This document shows positions 41,977 to 50,220 of a DNA stretch of 64,000 bases, piece by piece. The notes beneath the pieces are model-generated. The model worked only from the letters and a program-made list of their open reading frames with translations. It was not told the origin of the DNA and ran no database searches. A program made the position numbers and the translations under genes. The DNA comes from an uncultured Oscillospiraceae bacterium (GTDB lineage: Bacteria; Bacillota; Clostridia; Oscillospirales; Oscillospiraceae): the NCBI GenBank assembly GCA_934636655.1, contig CAKUAS010000011.1, forward strand, positions 1-64,000, in the 5' to 3' direction. Within the stretch, counting starts at the first letter, position 1. Every line of letters starts with the position of its first letter.

Positions 41977-43143
41977 CTAAATCGTGAAGTTATTCAAAAA
42001 ATTTTGAATAGTTAATGAACACGCTGTGCAGCTACCCTGTATCATCTCCGGGCTTCCGCCGCCACGGCCCGAGATCCCCTCATTTATGCTTTTTGCCGCC
42101 TTTCGGAGATCAACACTGCGGCTTCCGATGATATAGCGATAGCCGCTCTCATCGCTTCCGGAGAACACCGCGGCGATACCGGAACACTTTTTCACGCACT
42201 CGTTCACGAGCGCGCGGAGCGACGGCTCGTCCAAAACGCTGTCGAAAAGGCAGATGTTTCCCTCTGTAGGCTCGACGGCATCGGCTTTCATCCTTGCAAA
42301 AGCTCCGCAGAGCTCTGCCGAGCGAGCCTTGAGCTTTTCGTTTTCCGCCATAAGTCTGCGTACTGCAGCGGCAGTCTCGTTCCGCTTTGCCGACAGGAGC
42401 ATGGATATCTCCGTATTGTTGGCACTGAGTACGACCTCATTGTCGTAAGCATCAAGACCGCAGAGCATAGTTATGCGCACACCCTCTCCCCCTCTGCGGC
42501 GGCGCTCGGACGTGAGTATGCGCACTGTTCCGACCTCCGCGGTAGAGCTTACGTGCGGCGCGCAGCATGCGCAGATATCGGTGTTTTCGATCTCTACGAT
42601 GCGCACATTTTCAGTGAGATCGAGCTTACTGCGGTACTCGAGCGTTTTTAACACATCCTCGGGCGGAAATGTCGCTGTGACCTTGTAGTTTGCAGCAACG
42701 GCATAGTTTGCCTCGCGTTCGATCTCCAAAAGCTGCTCCCAACTTAGCTCTCCGTCGAAATCTATAGTTACAACGTCGCTGCCCATATGGAAACCAACAT
42801 TGTTGTACCCATATTTCTTATGCACGAGCCCCGACACAATATGCTCGCCGGAGTGATTTTGCATTCTTCTGAAGCGCGTTTCCCAATCGATCGCGCAATC
42901 GTAAGTGCATCCTATCTCAAGCTGTTGGTTTACATAATGTAAAACCTCGTTGTTTTTTTCGTGCGTATCAAAAACATGCACATCACCTATCACTCCGCTG
43001 TCACCGAGTTGGCCGCCGCCCTCGGGAAAAAACGCTGTGCGGTCAAGGGTCACGAGGTATCGCTCTCCGTCCTTTTCGCAGGAGGTGACGGTCGCCGCGA
43101 AGGTCTTCATGTGGCTGTCGATATAATAAAGCTTTTCAGTCAT
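41977..43143 (-). CDS. AlaX-like alanyl-tRNA editing protein with DHHA1 domain
   Basis: A 388-residue stand-alone relative of the alanyl-tRNA synthetase editing region, expected to hydrolyse mischarged Ser- or Gly-tRNA-Ala. FFPEGGGQLGD, the zinc ligands HSGEH (HxxxH) and CCAPH (CxxxH), then a coiled part (ETAAAVRRLMAENEKLKAR) and a C-terminal DHHA1-like domain with GRGGGSPEMIQGS are present. This is the long AlaX-L type layout. ATG at 43143 follows GGAG; a GTG three codons earlier is possible. No catalytic synthetase domain, so it is not alaS. Confidence 0.92.
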   Translation of the reverse strand: MTEKLYYIDSHMKTFAATVTSCEKDGERYLVTLDRTAFFPEGGGQLGDSGVIGDVHVFDTHEKNNEVLHYVNQQLEIGCTYDCAIDWETRFRRMQNHSGEHIVSGLVHKKYGYNNVGFHMGSDVVTIDFDGELSWEQLLEIEREANYAVAANYKVTATFPPEDVLKTLEYRSKLDLTENVRIVEIENTDICACCAPHVSSTAEVGTVRILTSERRRRGGEGVRITMLCGLDAYDNEVVLSANNTEISMLLSAKRNETAAAVRRLMAENEKLKARSAELCGAFARMKADAVEPTEGNICLFDSVLDEPSLRALVNECVKKCSGIAAVFSGSDESGYRYIIGSRSVDLRKAAKSINEGISGRGGGSPEMIQGSCTACSLTIQNFLNNFTI

Positions 43144-43196
43144 TACGCTCACTCCGTTTTATTTTTTTATGATAATAACATTTTATTGGGCATTAT

Positions 43197-44414
43197 TCAA
43201 TCAGGCAATGAGCAAAATGCAAGATTCGCCGCAGTGGGGTCACCCAAGAGGCAGGCGCGCTGGATGCTGCCGGCACCGTACTTTGCGCGAATGCTGTCCA
43301 TGGCGGCATCTATGCTGCGCTGTTTATTTAAGTTAACATAATCTATAAATATGTCTATCTGCTCCACATCATCTGCATGCACGAGTTCAAGGCCGCGCAG
43401 CCCCATACTATGCAGAGGTGAGGAAAAATCGTGGCTCTGACGCACAAGTTCCAGACCGTAGGCCGCGAGCTCCGTGGTCACATCGGTAGCATAACGCAGG
43501 CGCATTCTGTGCGTTCTCCATTGAAGCTGCTCGGACCTGAGTGCGACCTCGACCGTTCGGCAGCGAAGCTTCTGCCTGCGCAGACGCGATGAAACGCTCT
43601 CGGCCAGCATCAGAAGCGTCTCACGCGCCTGGCGCTCGGTCGAAACGTCGCGTGCAAGAGTTACGCTGTTGCCGATAGACTGCGGCGGCTCTTCCTCTCC
43701 CGCCCCGCGCACGCGCGAATCGTCCAGTCCGTTTGCATATCGCCAAAGCGCAATACCGCCCTTGCCGAAACGAGCGCGCAAAAGCTCGGGATCTGTGCGC
43801 GCTATTTCGCCGATGGTCTGAATCCCCATACGTGCAAGCTCGCGCCGCGTGCTGCGGCCGACCATCAGCATGTCTGAGGCCGGAAGCCCCCAGATCATGT
43901 TCTTAAAATGCTCCCTGTCGATAACAGTAACGGCATCCGGTTTTTTATAATCCGAGCCGAGCTTGGCGAGCACCTTGTTCCATGATACGCCCACACTGAC
44001 CGTGAGCCCCGTCTCGTTCTTCACCCTTCGGCGGATCTCGTCGGCGGTTTTTCTCGGGTCGGGACAGGCAAGGCAATTTGTAATATCCAGCCAGCTTTCG
44101 TCGATACCGAACGGCTCGCAAAGATCGGTATACTCGGCGTAGATCTCGCGCACCATTGCGGAATACTTGGCATAGCGCTCGAAGTGCGGTTCTACGAGCT
44201 GCAGCTCCGGGCAAAGCTGCCGTGCCTGCCATATCGCCATGCCTGTTTTTACCCCGGCCCTCTTCGCCGTCTCGTCTTTTGCCAACACTATCCCGTGCCG
44301 CGCTTCCTGAGAGCCGCACACCGCAAATGGCTTGCCTTCAAGCTCCGGCCTGTATAAGCGCTCTACGCTTGCATAGCACGAATTTATGTCCGAATGAAGT
44401 ATCACTCTGTCCAT
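43197..44414 (-). CDS. dinB: Y-family DNA polymerase IV
   Basis: A 405-residue translesion polymerase. ILHSDINSCYASVE carries the first catalytic Asp, and FGIDESWLDIT the second acidic pair (DE). SVGVSWNKVLAKLGSDYKKPD and the helix-hairpin-helix GIQTIGEIA follow. The little-finger part ends near residue 350, before YVNLNKQRSIDAAMDSIRAKYG. ATG at 44414 follows GGAG and gives MDRVILHSD. It is divergent from a LexA-like repressor; paired operator-like repeats lie in its promoter, so it is probably damage-inducible. Confidence 0.95.
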   Translation of the reverse strand: MDRVILHSDINSCYASVERLYRPELEGKPFAVCGSQEARHGIVLAKDETAKRAGVKTGMAIWQARQLCPELQLVEPHFERYAKYSAMVREIYAEYTDLCEPFGIDESWLDITNCLACPDPRKTADEIRRRVKNETGLTVSVGVSWNKVLAKLGSDYKKPDAVTVIDREHFKNMIWGLPASDMLMVGRSTRRELARMGIQTIGEIARTDPELLRARFGKGGIALWRYANGLDDSRVRGAGEEEPPQSIGNSVTLARDVSTERQARETLLMLAESVSSRLRRQKLRCRTVEVALRSEQLQWRTHRMRLRYATDVTTELAAYGLELVRQSHDFSSPLHSMGLRGLELVHADDVEQIDIFIDYVNLNKQRSIDAAMDSIRAKYGAGSIQRACLLGDPTAANLAFCSLPD

Positions 44415-44421
44415 ATATCGC

Positions 44422-44474
44422 ATCTCCGTTTAAGATAGTGCTTGCATTATACATCGCCGTTTCAGATATGTAAA
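44422..44474 (-). promoter_or_regulatory. dinB promoter with two operator-like repeats
   Basis: Minus-strand TTTACA (44469-44474), 17 bases, TATAAT (44446-44451). Two 15-bp repeats, ATCTCCGTTTAAGAT (44422-44436) and ATCGCCGTTTCAGAT (44453-44467), lie after the start site and inside the spacer. They are 31 bases apart, about three helical turns. Confidence 0.75.
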
Positions 44475-44505
44475 CAGGTATTTTTATCTTTTTTGGATAT
44501 TTCAC

Positions 44506-44534
44506 TTGATTTTTATATCGTCATGCTATATAAT
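44506..44534 (+). promoter_or_regulatory. Promoter of the LexA-like repressor gene
   Basis: TTGATT (44506-44511), 17 bases, TATAAT (44529-44534). Confidence 0.75.
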
Positions 44535-44564
44535 ACGGTCATACATAAACAAAGGAGACACAAT

Positions 44565-45263
44565 ATGCGCAAAAGCATTGGTGAAATTTTGAATTTAAAA
44601 CGCCGTGAGCTTGGCTTTTCGCAGTCGGAGCTTGCGTCCGTGCTGGCCGGAGACGGCATTGAGGTCACAAATCAGGCAATCTCTAAATGGGAGACCGGCA
44701 GCACTCTGCCGAATGCGAAGCAGTTTCTCGCACTGTGCCGTGCCTTGGAGATCGACGACATTGCCGGTACATTCGGCGGTACAAGTGAAGGCGGCATCCT
44801 CGCCGGTTTAAATACCCTCGGTCGAAGAAAGGCGCTCGACTATATCGAGCTTCTGCGTGACAGCGGACGATACGGCTTACAACCCGAACCCGTTAAAACT
44901 CGTATGCTGCCGCTGTATTCGCTGGCTGTTTCGGCCGGTACAGGTCAGTTTCTCGACAGTGAGGATTATGACATGACCGAGGTCGGTCCGGAAGTGCCGG
45001 AAGGCGCAAACTTCGGAGTGCGCGTCGCCGGGGACAGTATGGAGCCGCAATTTCACGACGGTCAGACCGTTTGGGTCAGTCAGCAGCACAGTTTAATGAC
45101 CGGTGAGATCGGCATTTTTCTCTACGACGGCTGCGCCTACTTAAAGCAGCTCGTCGCCGGCGACGGCTATCTCGCTCTGCATTCGCTCAACCCCGAATAT
45201 CCCGATATCCGCATATCCCCCACCCTGCCGCTGCGCGTGCTCGGCAAGGTGCTCGCAGCATAA
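44565..45263 (+). CDS. XRE-type repressor with LexA-like S24 self-cleavage domain
   Basis: A 232-residue regulator. The N-terminal HTH (about 1-62) has SELASVLAGDGIEVTNQAISKWETG split over helices 2-4. A linker leads to a peptidase S24 domain (about 112-230) with a probable Ala124-Gly125 cleavage site in AVSAGTG, catalytic Ser158 in AGDSMEP and Lys194 in AYLKQL. It is not classical LexA (different HTH) but acts like a phage CI/HdiR repressor. Start ATG 44565 follows AAAGGAG. Being divergent from dinB, it probably represses dinB until DNA damage triggers self-cleavage. Confidence 0.92.
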   Translation: MRKSIGEILNLKRRELGFSQSELASVLAGDGIEVTNQAISKWETGSTLPNAKQFLALCRALEIDDIAGTFGGTSEGGILAGLNTLGRRKALDYIELLRDSGRYGLQPEPVKTRMLPLYSLAVSAGTGQFLDSEDYDMTEVGPEVPEGANFGVRVAGDSMEPQFHDGQTVWVSQQHSLMTGEIGIFLYDGCAYLKQLVAGDGYLALHSLNPEYPDIRISPTLPLRVLGKVLAA

Positions 45264-45267
45264 AGGG

Positions 45268-45306
45268 CATGAAAAAACACCGCTCGTTGAGCGGTGTTTT
45301 TTCATG
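45268..45306. terminator. Bidirectional terminator
   Basis: An 18-bp perfect stem, CATGAAAAAACACCGCTC / GAGCGGTGTTTTTTCATG, loop GTT, with A-run and T-run inside the arms. It separates the repressor gene and rplT. Confidence 0.95.
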
Positions 45307-45321
45307 TGTAAATAAATCAAA

Positions 45322-45675
45322 TTACTTTGCAGCCTTTGCCTTCTCGCACAGGACGGTGAAAGCGGCGGGATCGTGGATAGCGGTCTCGGACAGCATCTTG
45401 CGGTTCATATCGATACCGGCAAGCTTCAGGCCGTGCATGAAGGTGGAGTAGTTCATGCCGTTTGCCTTGCATGCCGCGCTGATACGGGTAATCCACAGCT
45501 GACGGAAGTCGCGCTTTTTCTGCTTGCGGCCTACATATGCGTAGCGGCCGGACTTCATCATCTGCTCCTGAGCCATCTTGTAGTGGCGGGACTTGTTGCC
45601 CCAGTAGCCCTTTGCCAGACCAAGGATCTTGTTTCTATGTTTACGGGTCATCATTGCGCCCTTAACTCTTGCCAT
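45322..45675 (-). CDS. rplT: 50S ribosomal protein L20
   Basis: A 117-residue ribosome assembly protein of the large subunit. MARVKGAMMTRKHRNKILGLAKGY and the following RNKSRHYKMAQEQ are family signatures, split here across strands. In Bacillota L20 binds the leader of its own operon and represses infC-rpmI-rplT. GGAGGAATTACAA precedes the ATG. Confidence 0.98.
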   Translation of the reverse strand: MARVKGAMMTRKHRNKILGLAKGYWGNKSRHYKMAQEQMMKSGRYAYVGRKQKKRDFRQLWITRISAACKANGMNYSTFMHGLKLAGIDMNRKMLSETAIHDPAAFTVLCEKAKAAK

Positions 45676-45711
45676 TTGTAATTCCTCCTATCAGTAACAG
45701 TCAGCCCTTAA

Positions 45712-45909
45712 TTATTTGTAAGGGATCATCTTTTTGATGGTTGCCTCGTTGGTAACGTCGGCAATTGCGCCGGAACGCAGACGGCGGCAGCGCTTGGTGT
45801 CCTTCTTGGTGAGGATATGGCTCTTGAACGCATGTGCGCGCTTTACTTTACCGGTCTTGGTGAGATTGAATCTCTTCTTAGCACCGCTATGGGTCTTAAG
45901 TTTAGGCAT
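45712..45909 (-). CDS. rpmI: 50S ribosomal protein L35
   Basis: A 65-residue basic protein, MPKLKTHSGAKKRFN, with RAHAFKSHILTKKDTKRCRRLR as in the family. It lies between infC and rplT in the conserved order. Confidence 0.98.
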   Translation of the reverse strand: MPKLKTHSGAKKRFNLTKTGKVKRAHAFKSHILTKKDTKRCRRLRSGAIADVTNEATIKKMIPYK

Positions 45910-45966
45910 AGTTATTTTCTCCTTCCGTATGCTGCTATTATCAGAATTTCTGTCTGTAATAACCTA

Positions 45967-46557
45967 TCAGTTGTTTTCTTCCGCCTTTGCAGCGGCCTCA
46001 GCCTGCTTCTTGGCGGCTTCCTTCTGCGCCTTCTTGACTGCCGCGGCAGACTTCGGGGACAGGAACATGGACATGTTGCGCCCTTCAAGCTTGGGAGCCT
46101 TATCAAGGTTTGCAACCTCTTCGCATTTTGCCGCGAAGTCGCGCAGGATGACCTCACCCAGATGAGTGTGCGCCATTTCTCTGCCACGGAAGCGGATTGA
46201 GACCTTGACCCTGTCGCCGTCGGAAAGGAACTTGAGCGCGCTCTTGAGCTTCGTGTTCAGGTCGTTCTCGCCGATGCCGGGAGACATGCGGATCTCCTTG
46301 ACCTCCATGACACGCTGGTTCTTCTTGGCTTCCTTTTCGCGCTTGGACTGCTCAAAGCGGTACTTGCCGTAGTCCATGATCTTGCAGACGGGGGGCTTTG
46401 CCATCGGGGATATCTTGACCAGGTCAAGCTCCTTCTCCTCCGCAATTTTCATGGCGGCTTCCGCGGACATAATGCCAAGCTGCTCGCCGTCGTCACCTAT
46501 AACGCGTATTTCCTTGTCGAGGATCTCTTCATTGATCTCATGATTCACGCTTGCGAT
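45967..46557 (-). CDS. infC: Translation initiation factor IF-3, probable ATC start
   Basis: IF-3 binds the 30S subunit and discriminates initiator tRNA and start codons. EINEEILDKEIRVIGDDGEQLG, the linker SKREKEAKKNQRVMEVKEI and RGREMAHTHLGEVIL are typical, with an Ala/Lys-rich tail of about 25 residues (KKAQKEAAKKQAEAAAKAEE). The GTG at 46548 is 16 bases from the GGAGGTG site, too far. An in-frame ATC at 46557 is exactly seven bases from it and adds xASV. Rare AUU/AUC starts are a known feature of infC and let IF-3 repress itself. I therefore choose 46557. Confidence 0.95.
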   Translation of the reverse strand: MASVNHEINEEILDKEIRVIGDDGEQLGIMSAEAAMKIAEEKELDLVKISPMAKPPVCKIMDYGKYRFEQSKREKEAKKNQRVMEVKEIRMSPGIGENDLNTKLKSALKFLSDGDRVKVSIRFRGREMAHTHLGEVILRDFAAKCEEVANLDKAPKLEGRNMSMFLSPKSAAAVKKAQKEAAKKQAEAAAKAEENN

Positions 46558-46565
46558 TGTAAAAC

Positions 46566-46700
46566 ACCTCCATAATGCAAAAAACGGATGCCTGACAGCA
46601 TCCGCGCAAACAAAGCCCCATTTGGAGCGATGCTATTGACCGAAGCGCGCCTCTTGCGGCTCGGTGAGGTCGGGGATGCCGTACCTACTTTGTTTTCAGC
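46566..46700 (-). promoter_or_regulatory. L20-type (infC) leader with attenuator
   Basis: A structured leader of about 140 bases. It ends in a hairpin CGGATGC / GCATCCG (46585-46604) followed on the minus strand by six T (46579-46584), just before the ribosome binding site. Upstream are further pairing blocks, such as GCATCCCCGACCTCACCGAG and GAGGCGCGC. Position and attenuator fit the L20 leader of Bacillota, where L20 promotes termination. Confidence 0.75.
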
Positions 46701-46706
46701 TCTATT

Positions 46707-46735
46707 AATATATCAGCACATTCTCATATTGTCAA
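46707..46735 (-). promoter_or_regulatory. Sigma-A promoter of infC-rpmI-rplT
   Basis: Minus-strand TTGACA (46730-46735), 17 bases, TATATT (46707-46712). Confidence 0.85.
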
Positions 46736-46750
46736 GACTTTTTTGCGGGA

Positions 46751-46781
46751 ATTCACGGCGGAGGGACACTCCGCCGTGAAT
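46751..46781 (-). promoter_or_regulatory. Stem-loop after the small membrane protein gene
   Basis: A 13-bp perfect stem, ATTCACGGCGGAG / CTCCGCCGTGAAT, loop GGACA, directly after the stop codon. There is no T-run on the minus strand, so either a weak terminator or a 3' protecting hairpin. Confidence 0.6.
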
Positions 46782-46784
46782 GAT

Positions 46785-46967
46785 TTAATCATCACTTTTT
46801 CTGTGAAAAGCATAATAGGCAAAATACGCCGCCGCACTGCCCGTGAGCACGCTCCAGATGCTTGCCCAGCTCTGTGAACGCGGAGCGATGAAATACGATC
46901 CGACGACCAGCAGTACCGCTGACAGTATGAACCCGATTATGCTCAGCGCTCTGCCAGGTTTACGCAT
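46785..46967 (-). CDS. Small membrane protein (60 aa), downstream of deoC
   Basis: MRKPGRALSIIGFILSAVLL begins a first span; a second runs through LTGSAAAYFAYYAF, and the tail HRKSDD is charged. ATG 46967 follows GGTGAG and starts after the deoC stop; a longer frame from 47033 would overlap deoC and is less likely. Probably cotranscribed with deoC. No recognised family. Confidence 0.65.
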   Translation of the reverse strand: MRKPGRALSIIGFILSAVLLVVGSYFIAPRSQSWASIWSVLTGSAAAYFAYYAFHRKSDD

Positions 46968-46986
46968 TGGCTCACCGAACGCTTTC

Positions 46987-47679
46987 TCAGTAGTTTTCGC
47001 CGTCTGCGGAATCATTGGCGCTTTCACGCTCAAGCTCCATTGCGAGCTTGACTATGCGGCTCGTACCGAGACGGGTAGCGCCGAGGGCAATGAAGTCCTC
47101 CGCATCCTCGAGCGAGGCGATGCCGCCGGCTGCCTTGACCTGAAGACTGTCGGGACTGCAGCGGCGCAGGAGCTCAACATCATGACGGGTAGCTCCGCCC
47201 TTGCTGAAGCCGGTCGAGGTCTTTATAAAGTCCGCGCCGCACTCGGAAACGATGGTGCAAAGGCGCATTTTCTCTTCATCGGTCAGCAGACAGCACTCGA
47301 TTATGACCTTGAGCACCTTGCCGAGGCATGAGCGGCGCACGGCCTTGATATCTTCGGCAACGTCCTCCCAGCAGCCATCCTTGACCATGGAGAGGTTAAT
47401 GACCATGTCTATTTCGTCCGCGCCGTTGGCAACGGCATCGGCAGCCTCAAAGGCCTTTGCCGCCGAGGACATATAGCCGTTCGGGAAGCCGATGACGGTG
47501 CATATCTTCATTCTGTCGCCGACATAGCGCTTTGCGCCCGGAACGTGGCAGGGCGGAATGCACACCGACGCGCAGCCGTATTTTATTGCCTGATCACAGA
47601 GCTTTCTTATCTCTGCCTCGGTGCAGTCGACGCGCAGCAGAGTGTGGTCGCAGTATGCCAGCAGTTCTTTTATATCCAT
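46987..47679 (-). CDS. deoC: Deoxyribose-phosphate aldolase
   Basis: A 230-residue class I aldolase that splits 2-deoxyribose-5-phosphate into glyceraldehyde-3-phosphate and acetaldehyde in nucleoside breakdown. The N-terminal YCDHTLLRVDCTE, TVIGFPNGY and NGADEIDMVINLS blocks are conserved. The Schiff-base Lys lies in LKVIIE and the second Lys in FIKTSTGFSKGGAT. ATG at 47679 follows AAAGGAACAAAA; twelve upstream residues in frame do not fit the family. No other deo genes are adjacent. Confidence 0.96.
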   Translation of the reverse strand: MDIKELLAYCDHTLLRVDCTEAEIRKLCDQAIKYGCASVCIPPCHVPGAKRYVGDRMKICTVIGFPNGYMSSAAKAFEAADAVANGADEIDMVINLSMVKDGCWEDVAEDIKAVRRSCLGKVLKVIIECCLLTDEEKMRLCTIVSECGADFIKTSTGFSKGGATRHDVELLRRCSPDSLQVKAAGGIASLEDAEDFIALGATRLGTSRIVKLAMELERESANDSADGENY

Positions 47680-47798
47680 AAGTTTTGTTCCTTTCAGAAA
47701 TATTGTTGACACCATTATATTTCATTCCGGCGGCATATTCAAGCGTTTGTCCCTAATATACTCTAACAAAAACCATTGACAAGGACAGGAACGAATAT

Positions 47799-48413
47799 AT
47801 GGATGAAAACACAAGCACGAATTTTGCCCAGCTTATAGGCGCAATGACCGCTCCTCCGGTTTTTTCTCACGCATCCCGCGGTGAAAGCTTCTACACCTTT
47901 CCGCTCGAGGTCGCACGGCTGTCCGGTGCAACGGACACGATAAACATCATCGCTCGCTCAGAGCTTTTGAGCGCCGTCGAGGCATCTGATATTGAAAAGC
48001 TCTGCATCACGGGCGAGCTGAGATCGTTCAACAACAAAAGCGGCGAGGGCGCCAAACTCGTCATAACGGTGTTTGCAAAAGAGATATACCCATGCGGCGG
48101 CGACGACACGAATCTCATCCGCCTTACCGGTACGCTGTGCAAGCCGCCGAATCTGCGCGTAACGCCGATGGGGCGGGATATCTGCGACCTGATGCTCGCA
48201 GTCAATCGCAAATACGGACGCTCGGACTATCTGCCGTGCATCACCTGGGGACTAAAAGCCCGAGAGGCGTCCTACTGGGATACGGGCACTACGGTGTCGC
48301 TCGAAGGGCGCATACAGAGCCGCAGCTACATAAAGCTCATCGGCGGAGAGCCGGTCGAGAAGACGGCCTTCGAGGTATCCGTGACGGAGATCGATGAGCT
48401 TACAGATCGTTAA
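47799..48413 (+). CDS. SSB-like protein with two OB folds
   Basis: A 204-residue protein. The N-terminal half (about 1-105) has FSHASRGESFYTFPLEVARLSG and DIEKLCITGELRSFNN. The C-terminal half (about 108-200) resembles an SSB OB fold: LIRLTGTLCKPPNLRVTPMG, DICDLMLAVNRKYGRSDYLPCITWG, SLEGRIQSRSY. It lacks the acidic DxDIPF tip of house-keeping SSB. This two-domain type recurs in Clostridia; its role is probably accessory single-strand binding. It is convergent with lysA with a 14-base overlap. Confidence 0.85.
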   Translation: MDENTSTNFAQLIGAMTAPPVFSHASRGESFYTFPLEVARLSGATDTINIIARSELLSAVEASDIEKLCITGELRSFNNKSGEGAKLVITVFAKEIYPCGGDDTNLIRLTGTLCKPPNLRVTPMGRDICDLMLAVNRKYGRSDYLPCITWGLKAREASYWDTGTTVSLEGRIQSRSYIKLIGGEPVEKTAFEVSVTEIDELTDR

Positions 48414-49704
48414 GGCAGATATCCTCAAGGCTCTCGCGGCGCACGGCGACATAGCTCTTGCCTCCCGAGAGCATAACTATCGGCGGGCGCGGAATGCGGT
48501 TGTAATTTGAAGCCATGGAGTAGTTATAAGCGCCCGTGGTGCACACGGCGACGATATCTCCGCGCTTAATCTCCGCGGGAAGCAGGATATTTTCCTGAAT
48601 TATATCGCCGCTTTCGCAGCAGCGTCCAACGAGCGAGCAGTGCATCATGTCGGTGTTTTTTGTCTGTTTCGCGGCAAGGCATGTGTACTGCGAGCGGTAA
48701 AGCGCATAGCGTGGATTATCCGTCATACCTCCGTCTATCGAGACATAAGTCTTATAGCCCGGTATATGCTTGACTGAACCGACTGTGTACAGCGTCATGC
48801 CGGCGTCGGCCACTATTGCTCTGCCAGGCTCCATATGTATATCCGGCATTTTTATGCCGAGCAAGGCGCATTCCGTCTTTACGGCCTGCGCTACCTGCGC
48901 GATTTTTTCTTCGACGTTGAGATACGGGTCGGTGTCGACATATCTCACACCGTAGCCGCCTCCGAAGTCGAGCTCCTGCGCTTCATAGCCGTACTTATCC
49001 TTTATCTGCGCTATGAACCGGAGCATTATTACCGCCGCTCTTTCAAAAACGTTCTCGGCAAATACCTGAGAACCGACGTGGCAGTGAAAGCCCCTGAGCT
49101 CTATATGCTTCATCCGCAGCGCCGAGGCCGTAAAGGTCTCGGCCTGCCCCGTTTCTATGGCAACGCCGAACTTTGAATCGACCTTGCCCGTGGATATTGC
49201 TTCATAAGTGTGCGGGTCTATGCCCGGAGTCAGGCGCAGAAGAACACGCTGCACGGTATTGCGCCTTGCAGCTTCAGTCTCTACGGCTTCAAGCTCCTCT
49301 TTATTGTCAATGACAAAGCAGCCCACCCCCTTATCCATGGCAAAGCGGATATCGGCATCCGTCTTGTTATTGCCGTGGAAATACGCATTTTCCATCGGGT
49401 ATCCGGCCGCCGCGGCCGTATAGATCTCGCCGCTTGAGACAACGTCAATACCCATTTCCTCCTCGCGCATTATCTCATAAACGCGTTTGAAGGAATTTGC
49501 CTTGCTCGCGTAGAGCGCCTTTGCGCTGTCTCCGAAATATTTTTTGAACGCGCGGCAGTACACTCTGCAATTATGGCGCAATCTGTCCTCATCCATGAGA
49601 TACAGCGGAGTTCCGTACCTTTCGGCAAGCTCCGCCGTATCCTGTCCGGCAAAGCGGAGCACACCGTCATCGCCGCGGCTTATGTTATCGCATATCATAC
49701 TCAT
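48400..49704 (-). CDS. lysA: Diaminopimelate decarboxylase
   Basis: A 434-residue PLP enzyme of fold III that makes lysine from meso-diaminopimelate. The PLP lysine lies in LYASKANSF, HCHVGSQ binds near the cofactor, and LDFGGGYGVRY, EPGRAIVADAG, GRCCESGDII and the C-terminal TGAYNYSMASNYN blocks are intact. ATG 49704 gives MSMICDNIS. The VOC gene ends 16 bases upstream on the same strand. Confidence 0.97.
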   Translation of the reverse strand: MSMICDNISRGDDGVLRFAGQDTAELAERYGTPLYLMDEDRLRHNCRVYCRAFKKYFGDSAKALYASKANSFKRVYEIMREEEMGIDVVSSGEIYTAAAAGYPMENAYFHGNNKTDADIRFAMDKGVGCFVIDNKEELEAVETEAARRNTVQRVLLRLTPGIDPHTYEAISTGKVDSKFGVAIETGQAETFTASALRMKHIELRGFHCHVGSQVFAENVFERAAVIMLRFIAQIKDKYGYEAQELDFGGGYGVRYVDTDPYLNVEEKIAQVAQAVKTECALLGIKMPDIHMEPGRAIVADAGMTLYTVGSVKHIPGYKTYVSIDGGMTDNPRYALYRSQYTCLAAKQTKNTDMMHCSLVGRCCESGDIIQENILLPAEIKRGDIVAVCTTGAYNYSMASNYNRIPRPPIVMLSGGKSYVAVRRESLEDICLNDL

Positions 49705-49720
49705 ATCGCTTATCCGCCCT

Positions 49721-50089
49721 TCACTTTCTCGGCGGGATTATCTCTATCCAGTAGCCGTCGGGGTCTTCGAGGAAATAGATTCCCATTTTCGGATTCTCAA
49801 AGCATATGCAGCCGAGTTTTTCGTGCTTTGCATGGGCTTTTTCCATATCGTCGGCAACAAATGCGAGGTGGAACTCCTGTTCGCCGAGATCATACGGCGT
49901 ATCGCGGTCGCGCAGCCATGTGAGCTCGAGCGTGAAATCGGTCACTCCGTCTCCGAGGTAGACAAGCTTGAAGCTGCCGTCGGCGGCGTTTTTCTCGCGT
50001 ACGGGTTTTAGTCCGAGGGCCTCGTCGTAAAATTTAAGACTGCGGTCAAGATCGAACACATTGAAATTAAAGTGATTGAATGAAAACAT
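49721..50089 (-). CDS. VOC family protein (glyoxalase I-like)
   Basis: A 122-residue member of the vicinal oxygen chelate superfamily. Two beta-alpha-beta-beta-beta modules are visible: FNHFNFNVFDLDRSLKFYDEALGL and EFHLAFVADDMEKAHAKHEKLG, with the C-terminal FLEDPDGYWIEI. Metal ligands expected for glyoxalase I are His5/His8-region, Glu (LTLEL), His (FHLAF) and Glu (WIEI). Lactoylglutathione lyase activity is a common annotation but not certain. Precedes lysA. Confidence 0.88.
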   Translation of the reverse strand: MFSFNHFNFNVFDLDRSLKFYDEALGLKPVREKNAADGSFKLVYLGDGVTDFTLELTWLRDRDTPYDLGEQEFHLAFVADDMEKAHAKHEKLGCICFENPKMGIYFLEDPDGYWIEIIPPRK

Positions 50090-50220
50090 ACTGCACCCCC
50101 TGCGTTTATTTCCCTTATATTTTATTATGTTTCCGCGCGCGATGCAAGCAAAAAACTTATTGGCATTTGCCCTTATGTGCTTTATAATGTAAGTTGAAAA
50201 AATATTTGCGGAGTGCTGAT

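Noticed and set aside
43197..45263. dinB plus S24 repressor as a prophage remnant
   Set aside because: There are no integrase, attachment repeats or phage structural genes, and the neighbours are house-keeping genes.
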